Of a stretch of DNA of 64,000 nt, positions 57,740-64,000 are shown piece after piece. Location of the stretch: the NCBI GenBank assembly GCA_947683625.1, contig CANTUR010000168.1, positions 171,397 through 235,396 of the forward strand. The letters run 5' to 3'. The number at the start of each line of letters is the position of its first letter. Position 1 is the first letter of the stretch. The notes under the pieces were generated by a model. That model searched no databases. It saw only the letters and a list, made by a program, of their open reading frames with translations, and was not told the DNA's origin. The translations under genes were made by a program, and so were the position numbers. This DNA is from Mallotus nudiflorus (lineage: Eukaryota > Streptophyta > Magnoliopsida > Malpighiales > Euphorbiaceae).

Positions 57740-58040
57740 AGAAAGAGAGTGGCGGTGTCAAAAAAGGTGGCCGAAAAGTTGGTAAACGGCGAGGAGAGGA
57801 AGTTTAGGCCAAAATGGGGAAAATGGGGCTTGCCGGCGCCGGGGAAGAAGCTTGGGGCGGCGGAGCAGCTAGCTGGGGAAGGCAGAGCTGTTGGCGGCAC
57901 ACCGACGGCAAGGGAACGGCAGTTGCAGATGGTGGTTGGTGATCGGGCACGGGAAGGAAGAAGAAGAAGAAGAAAAGAAAAGAAAAGGAAAGGAAAAGAA
58001 AAGAAATAGAAAAAGAAAAAGAAAAAAAAAGAAAAAAAAT
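57740..58040. other. GC-rich then purine-rich block in E5 LTR
   Basis: About 200 bases (57750-57950) are GC-rich (ggcggcggagcagc, ttgccggcgccgggg) in an otherwise AT-rich LTR, then a (gaa/aag)n tract runs to about 58040. On the element strand this would be a C-rich segment downstream of the promoter. The overlapping ORFs on both strands look like composition effects. Confidence 0.6.
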
Positions 58041-58452
58041 AATTGGGAAAAATCACACACCACATATTATTATTTACAATTTAATAATAAATAAAATAAT
58101 TAAATAGCAATAAAATTAATAAACAAATAATAAAATATTAGGATAATATTAAACCCTAATTAAATAAATAATTACATGTATACACGGTGTTTAATATTTT
58201 AAAATATGTATGAGTTCATGCAAGTCCGTAAATATATTTTATATAATTAATAATAAATTATTTACGTGAAAATTTCCCTGAAAATAAAAGTCTCGGGAAA
58301 ATTTTACGTAAAGCACTGTAAATAATACACAATAATTAAAATAGGTTTTAAATACATATCAACTCGTAAAATATCATAATATATATACAAAAATTATTAA
58401 CACTGCATATCCTGGTACAGTGTAAAGATGTTTAAAAATACGGGATATTACA

Positions 58453-58467
58453 GTCTTCCCCCCTTAT
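58453..58467 (-). promoter_or_regulatory. Polypurine tract of E5
   Basis: On the minus strand, AAGGGGGGAAGAC directly precedes the LTR start TGTAATATCCCG. Confidence 0.85.
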
Positions 58468-58508
58468 AAGAATTCGTCCCCGAATTCCAGAAAGAAAAGA
58501 TTACAAGA

Positions 58509-59970
58509 TCAGGAAGGAAAGAGATACGGGTAAGAAGCTCGCATCTCAGCTTCAGTCTCCCACGTATGCTCCTCGACTCTATCGCTACGCCACAGAACCT
58601 TGACCATCGGAATCTGCTTCGAACGCAACTGTCGAACTTGATAATCAACAATCGCCACAGGTTCTTCCACAAACGTCAAATCTTCACTCACTTCTACATT
58701 GTCGGGCTGCAACACGTGTGAAGGGTTTGAGATATACTTCCTCAACATCGAGATATGAAATACTGGATGCACCTGTGACATACTCGGAGGCAAATCCAAC
58801 CGATATGCAACAGTGCCAACTCTCTCCAGAATCTCAAACGGTCCAATATATCTCAGTGCTAACTTACCCTTCCTGCCAAATCTCATCACACTCTTCATCG
58901 GAGATACCTTCAGAAAAATGAAATCTCCAATCTGAAACTCCATATCTCTACGCCTAGGATCTGCATAACTCTTCTATCTACTAACTGCGGTCTCTAATCT
59001 GCGCTTAATCACAGCGACTTTCTCTACAGCATCCTGAACCATCTCAGGTCCAGTCAAAGCTCTCTCACCAATCTCATCCCAACTCAACGGGGATCTACAC
59101 TTCCTTTCATATAACGCTTCATATGGTGCCATACCAATACTGCTATGGTAGCTGTTATTATATGCAAACTCAACGAGTGACAAATGATCATCCCAGCTAC
59201 CTCCAAAATCCAGGACACACATCCTCAACATATCTTTCAGTGTCTGGATCGTCCTCTCAGACTGACCATCTGTCTGAGGATGGAAAGCAGTACTAAAATC
59301 CAACCTAGTGCCCATCGCTTCCTGCAACTTCTGCCAAAAATGAGAAGTAAACACTGAACCTCTATCTGATACAATGGACACAGGTACTCCATGAAGGCAT
59401 ACGATATGCTTCACATACAACTTTGCCAATCTGGCAACTGAATAAGTGGCTTTCACAGGTAAGAAATGTGCAAACTTTGTCAACCTGTCTACAATCACCC
59501 AGATGGAGTCGTATCCATCCTTCGAACGAGGTAAACCGACCACAAAATCCATAGGTATCCTTTCCCACTTCCACTCGGGAATAGGAAGAGGCTGAAGCTT
59601 CCCAGAAGGCTTCTGATGTTCGGCTTTCACTTGCTGACACGTCAGACACTTAGCAACATAATCAACGACATCTTTCTTCAATCCATCCCACCAGTATAAA
59701 TCTCTGATACTGTGGTACATTTTAGTAACACCTGGATGTACGCTATAAGCTGTAGAATGTGCTTCCTCTAAGATCTCTTCTCTCAACTCATCCACATCAG
59801 GAACACACAATCTACCACTGATCCACAACACACCATCATCATCAAGTGTGAAATCAGTGAACTTCCCTGCTCGAACATTCTCTGCAAGCTCTTCTAGAAT
59901 AGGATCTCGGCTCTGAGCTGCTTTAATCCTATCCCTCAGTACATATCGTACTTTAAACTGAGCTAGCAGT
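58509..59970 (-). pseudogene. E5 integrase with chromodomain-like C-terminus
   Basis: Minus-strand order: HHCC zinc finger (HSTAYSVHPGVTKMY ... CLTCQQVK), core IPMDFVVGLPRSKDGYDSIW with the first Asp, IVSDRGSVFTSHFWQKL with the second Asp, and HPQTDGQSERTIQTLKDM with the Glu. Then WDEIGERALTGPEMV, one TAG at about 58974 in ...SR/KSYADPRRRD, IGDFIFLKVSPMKSVMRFG, HPVFHISMLRKYI and IPMVKVLWRSDRVEEHTWE (about 58610-58555), ending ASYPYLFPS. The catalytic DDE residues are present, so only the stop prevents a full-length product. The tail is the chromodomain-like end of Tekay/Del elements. Confidence 0.9.
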
Positions 59971-60049
59971 CCACCTGATCTACTAATCTTCATCATCAGA
60001 CCTTGATCCACCATCAAATGCAATTCCTGGATCAATGGTCTCCTCTCAA

Positions 60050-60581
60050 CACCGATGTGAGCAAGACTGCCTGAGGACTTTTTACTCAAGGCATCTGCTA
60101 CCACATTAGCTTTACCTGGATGATATAAGATCTCGTAGTCATAATCCTTCAATAGTTCCAACCATCTTCTCTACCTCAAATTCAAATCTCTCTGCTGGAA
60201 AATGTACTTAAGGCTCTTGTGATCAGTAAATATCTCACAAGTCACCCCGTACAAATAATGTCTCCAAATCTTCAAAGTAAAGATCACTGCAGCCATTTCT
60301 AGGTCATGTGTAGGATAGTTCTGCTCATGCTTCTTCAACTGCCTCGAAGTATAGGCTATCACCCTTCCATTCTGCATCAACACACAACCAAGACCAATTC
60401 TAGAGGCATCACAGTAAACTGTGAACTTATCCACACTATTAGGCAAAGCTAATACTGGCGATGTGGTCAATTTCTCCTTCAATAACTGAAAACTGTTCTC
60501 ACAAGCTTCTGACCACTCAAATCTGACATTCTTCTGAGTCAAGCGAGTCATAGGGGCTGCTATTCTGGAAAAATCCTGCAC
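60050..60581 (-). pseudogene. E5 RNase H
   Basis: DKFTVYCDASRIGLGCVLMQ (first catalytic Asp), QNYPTHDLEMAAVIFTLKIW (Glu region), CEIFTDHKSLKYIFQQRDLN (Asp), then a TAG at about 60172-60174, then RRWMELLKDYDYEILYHPGK and ANVVADALSKKSSG (Asp). All catalytic residues are seen. Only the TAG splits it from the integrase frame. Confidence 0.9.
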
Positions 60582-61570
60582 AAACTGCCTATAATACCAG
60601 GTTAAACCAGAAAACTCTGAATCTCTATAACAGAAGTAGGTCTAGGCCACTCAGACACTGCCTCAATCTTTTGTGGATCAACCTGAATATCTTCTTTAGA
60701 CACTACGTGTCTAAGAAAAGAAACACTCTCCATCCAGAAATCACACTTTGAGAATTTAGTATAAAGCTGATGATCTTTCAGTGTCTGCAGTATAATCCTC
60801 AAGTGATATACATGCTCCTCCATACTCCTCGAATATACCAGTATATCATCAATGAAGACTACCACAAACTGATCCACATACGGTATGAATACCCTGTTCA
60901 TCAGGTCCATAAAAGCTGCTGGTGCATTAGTCAAACTAAAAGACATCACCGAGAACTCATAATGGCCATATCGTGTGCGAAATGTTGTCTTAGGAACATC
61001 AGATTCACTGATCCGCAGCTGATAATAACCCGACCTCAAGTCAACCTTAGAAAAGAACTGTGCACCCTATAGCTGATCAAACAAATCATCTATCCTCGGG
61101 AGAGGATACTTGTTCTTCACTGTCACCTTATTCAGTTCTCTGTAGTCAATGCACAGTCTCAAGGTACCATCCTTCCTCTTCACAAACAGGACTGGTGCAC
61201 CCCAAGGAGAAACACTGGGTCTAATAAAACCTTTATCCAACAACTCTTGCAACTGCTCCTTCAACTCTTTCAACTCTACAGGAGCCATTCTGTAGGGTGG
61301 CATAGATATAGGAGTAGTACCTGGAACCACATCTATACAAAACTCAATCTCTCTGTGAGGTGGTAAACCTGGCAACTCCTCGGGAAAAACATCAGGAAAC
61401 TCACAAGCAACAGGAACATCTGTGAGTGACAACTTCTCCACTGAAGTATCCCTGACTAATGCCAAATATCCCTGACATCCTTTCCTCAATAACTTCCTAG
61501 CCGTAATAGCAGAAATAAGATTTTGAGGTGCTGAACTCCCTATCACCAACAAACTTAAAATCTTCTTCAC
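60582..61570 (-). pseudogene. E5 reverse transcriptase
   Basis: PVELKELKEQLQELLDKGFI, RPSVSPWGAPVLFVKRKDGT, LRLCIDYRELNKVTVKNKYP and LPRIDDLFDQL, a TAG at about 61067, then GAQFFSKVDLRSGYYQLRIS, TRYGHYEFSVMSFSLTNAPA and FIDDILVYSRSMEEHVYHLR (about 60855). The catalytic FIDD is intact. Near 60603 a one-base frame change occurs at the position of the FLGLAGYYRRF motif (seen as FLV, then PGYYRQF). This enzyme would copy the element RNA to DNA. Confidence 0.9.
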
Positions 61571-61922
61571 CAGGAATTCTGAAAGTCACCTCTTTATTCC
61601 TGCAATCTACCACAACATAGTGCTAAGATAACCAATCCATTCCCAGAATAACATCAAACTCCATCACATCCAACAAAATCAAATCAGCGGGTAATTCTCT
61701 ACCTCCCACGAGAACCAGACAACTAGAAAGAATAATATCGATGTCCAAGGAATCGCTCAGAGGAGTGGCAACGGAAAAAGGAAAAGCCATTCTCAAAGCT
61801 TGCCAACAAGATTTGAAAGCAAAAATAGGAGAAACAAATGAATGCGTGGCACCCGGATCAAACAAAACCCATACATCCAGGTAACAAATAGAAATAATAC
61901 CTGCCACGACTGCATTAGATGC
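61571..61922 (-). pseudogene. E5 aspartic protease
   Basis: Frame 61907-61623 gives ISICYLDVWVLFDPGATHSF and VS; the family active site is DSGATHSFVS, so Ser is Pro here. Then LPADLILLDVMEFDVILGMD and WLS, followed by a TAG, DCRNKEVTFRIPGEEDFK in the same frame and a frame change into the reverse-transcriptase frame near 61570. A TAG at about 61924 separates it from gag. Confidence 0.85.
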
Positions 61923-63260
61923 CTAAGCATCCTGCTGAGTGAGATAGAAAACTCTGGCCTGACCTCGACCTCCCTGCTGATAGGTAGAAGCCTGGCCAAC
62001 ACCTCTGGCACCTCCTCTAGTACCTCTACCATGACTCTGCTGTGGAACAAGTTGAGTGGAACTCTGATGCTGAGCTGGTGGTAATTGAAATGGCACGGGT
62101 GCAGCACTAGCAATCGACTGCTGTGGGAATCCCGGAATCTGCTGCTGCTGATACTCAGAATAAGGACACGATCTGGCAAAGTTTCCTGTCTGCCCGCATC
62201 TGAAGCATGTCAGTGGTGTCAGATAACACGGTCCTTGATGGACTCTACCACAAGTCTGACAAACACTGGCAGCTGATCCAGAACTACGACCACTGCTGCT
62301 GCTCGAAGCACCTGATCCAAATTTGAACGATCTATGCTGACCTCCACGGCCATATCTACTGATCCGATGCACTCGCTGCTGCTGTCTCGGACTCTGATGA
62401 GTCGGACCTCACTGCTGACTACTCGATCCAACATGAAAACTCGAATACGGAGTAGCCTGCAATCCACTCGACTGAACTCCTAGCTGGTAGTAATCAGGCA
62501 TCGCTCCCTGCCTAACTAGCCTCAGCTTAATCTCCTTAGCTAACTCAATCACAGACTCGAGAGTAAGGCCTGTTGTAGGTATACCAGCAAAAGCAGAACC
62601 CAAACCAGTAATGTAGGTAGTGACTGCGAAATACTGATCTCACATCAGATCCTCAGCATATCTACCCAAACGAAGAAACTCTCGGGTGTACTCCTCTACT
62701 GATTGATCATAGTGAGAAATACTGGTCAGTCGAAGATGATAACTCATATGAAGCGGCTCTGGGCAGAATCTCCTCATAAATCGCTCTCTGAATTGAGCCC
62801 CAGGTCATCGTCATCATGTAAGGCTGGATCATCTGAATAACCAATCTAAGGCTGGTCCTTCGACAGATAACTCGATGATCATAATTTGCTGGTACTCGGT
62901 ATAAGCAGTCCGAGTCCTCGTCTCAATCGCATGTAGAAAATCTAACGGATCGGAAGTACCATCAAACGCAATCCTACCAACTCGGGCATTGAACAAAGCT
63001 GCCTCAGGGTCAGATATACCCTGTTGATAGGCAGGCTGAACAGGCTGAACAACTGGAGGAACAGGAATATCAAATTCAGGCTCAACAGGCTCCTCGTCTT
63101 ATAACTCTCTCTGCCTACGGTGACCTGCCGCTCCTCGAGGTCTACCTCTGCCACAACCTTTACGTCTAACTGGCTGCTCATGAGGTAAAACCTCATCCTG
63201 AAAAGACTCATCATCCTCGGCCTCAATGACCGGTGGAGCGACACGTGCTCGCCTCCTCAT
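61923..63260 (-). pseudogene. E5 gag
   Basis: ATG at 63260 gives MRRRARVAPPVIEAEDDESF. Then VGRIAFDGTSDPLDFLHAIE (about 62975), IELSVEGPALDWLFR, FRERFMRRFCPEPLHMSYHL, SVEEYTREFLRLGRYAEDLM and ESVIELAKEIKLRLVRQGA, a Ser/Gly/Gln-rich stretch, a Cys-rich CQTCGRVHQGPC, and LTCFRCGQTGNFARSCPYSE (about 62190). This is the chromovirus gag order. In the knuckle the zinc-binding His is Asn. Stops at about 63100 (TAA), 62645 (TGA), 62410 (TGA) and a frame change near 62830 break it. Confidence 0.85.
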
Positions 63261-63441
63261 ACTGAAAAGACAAACGGAAAGATTCAGACAAAACAGACAA
63301 CGGAGGAATAACGTAGAAAACTAAAACAAGGAATACTTATCAAGAAATACTCGAACCTAATTCACTACAGTAGTTCAACAGAAAACATAACTTTAAAACT
63401 AGGGCCACAACTCACATAACTAAGCCCTGACATAGAACTCC

Positions 63442-63454
63442 GCTCTGATACCAA
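63442..63454 (-). promoter_or_regulatory. Primer-binding site of E5
   Basis: On the minus strand, TTGGTATCAGAGC lies three bases after the LTR end (GGGTCGTGACA). It is a perfect match to the usual initiator tRNA-Met complement. Confidence 0.9.
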
Positions 63455-63457
63455 CTT

Positions 63458-64000
63458 TGTCACGACCCAAAACAGGGGCCATGACCGGCGCTAGGGAACG
63501 GGAATTCTTTCGAATCCGGAACCCATAGCAAGCCTAAAAATAAAATAAAATATGCAATAATAATAACAATATATAATGCAGCGGAAAATAAAAATCATAA
63601 ATATCCAAAATAATATCCATCTCCCATATATAAATCTTTTAATACAAATCCAGTTCACATAATACAATATCTCACATAAATAAAATACATAAAATCCCAT
63701 AAATTAATTTACAACTACTGCAGTGTCTAGATTATAAAAATAAGACTCAAGTAAGCAGTTTACACAAGGAAGCCGGGGCGGAAGAAATCCGGCATATAGG
63801 CCTGCTACTGAAGTCTGAAGATGTTGACTCTTCTGAAAAATAGTCAACGGAGGGGAGTCAGACCTCACTGAGTGAATTACTATAATATATATACATGCAT
63901 ACTAAGTGACAATGCATACAGTCAACAATATATATATCTAGTATGTATATATACAGGCAATACACACAGATGCAGTAAAATCATTTTATATATTTTTATT
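63458..64000 (-). mobile_element. E5 5' LTR, partial
   Basis: Starts tgtcacgacccaaaacagg on the plus strand and matches 55307-55840 to the window edge. The remaining part (about 2.6 kb) and the right target duplicate are outside. Confidence 0.9.

Larger units (their letters stand above)
55307..58452 (-). mobile_element. E5 3' LTR (3146 bp, end truncated)
   Basis: Plus-strand caaaacaggggccatgacc at 55307 equals 63468 in the 5' LTR, but the ten outer bases tgtcacgacc of the 5' LTR (63458-63467) are missing. The other end is cgggatattaca (58452). It holds the motif tgcccactaggtagcacg (about 56173) shared with the E3 LTR, a 53-bp tandem pair (about 55970-56065) and a GC-rich purine block (57740-58040). 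Small ORFs here are not genes. Confidence 0.85.
55307..64000 (-). mobile_element. E5: Tekay-like chromovirus (Ty3-Gypsy), minus strand, 5' LTR cut by window
   Basis: The 3' LTR is 55307-58452 and the 5' LTR starts at 63458 and runs off the window. Between them on the minus strand lie gag, protease, reverse transcriptase, RNase H, integrase and a chromodomain-like end, with a perfect tRNA-Met PBS and a clear polypurine tract. The aligned 533 bases of the two LTRs differ at about a dozen sites by eye, nearly all transitions, so it is the youngest large element here. It sits inside the MULE ULP gene. The chromodomain-like end suggests targeting to heterochromatin. Confidence 0.9.

Noticed and set aside
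57589..58094. Overlapping charged ORFs in the E5 LTR
   Set aside because: Composition effect of the GC-rich and purine tract; opposite-strand ORFs exist too.

Overview
This is an AT-rich plant nuclear window, most likely from an angiosperm with a repeat-rich genome. I see no host gene, rRNA or tRNA that I can defend. Almost every recognisable protein belongs to a transposable element or to an endogenous pararetrovirus, and nearly all are broken by stops and frameshifts. The plant assignment rests on Sirevirus-like Copia, Tekay-like chromovirus, Tat/Ogre-like Gypsy, a MuDR element with a ULP protease, plant mobile domain (PMD) and DUF7745 fragments, and a caulimovirid insertion. The species cannot be told from the sequence.

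Layout. (1) 1-8248: the 3' part of a plus-strand Tat/Ogre-like LTR element (E1). It holds the last codons of pol, then about 6 kb of downstream DNA with antisense PMD and DUF7745 pseudogenes, clusters of a GC-rich palindrome, a 37/45-bp minisatellite, a polypurine tract and a 2.0-kb 3' LTR ending TGTAG...CTACA. (2) 8249-18207: two direct copies (A, B) of a 2.3-2.5 kb repeat flank a rearranged caulimovirid fragment (10766-13690) and a T-rich spacer. (3) 18207-19500: a degenerate L1-type LINE. (4) From 19529 to at least 48628: a minus-strand Tat/Ogre-like element (E2), with its 3' LTR at about 19529-22000, a minisatellite, unrecognised DNA, gag (27855-25950), a PBS-like site and a 5' LTR from 37455. 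E2 has been split repeatedly. A plus-strand Tekay-like Gypsy element (E3, 27856-36679) lies in its gag leader. A minus-strand Sirevirus-like Copia element (E4, 38152-48336, 5-bp target duplication atttt) lies in its 5' LTR and itself holds a 769-bp solo-LTR-like insertion. A MuDR element (from 48629) also lies in that LTR. (5) 48629-55306: the MuDR element, with a plus-strand transposase pseudogene facing a minus-strand ULP1-protease pseudogene. (6) 55307-64000: a minus-strand Tekay-like chromovirus (E5) inserted in the ULP region. It is the best preserved element here, and its 5' LTR runs off the window.

Relative order, inferred from nesting: E2 is older than E3, E4 and the MuDR element; E4 is older than its inner solo LTR; the MuDR element is older than E5. 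E5 has near-identical LTRs and long open domains, so it is probably the youngest large insertion. Its premature stops are nearly all where a C-to-T change would turn CAG, CAA or CGA into a stop, which fits deamination of methylated cytosines. The most unusual features are the palindrome clusters of E1, the antisense PMD/DUF7745 cargo, the rearranged pararetrovirus copy, and the fact that the virus and the LINE abut the same base of the A/B repeat.
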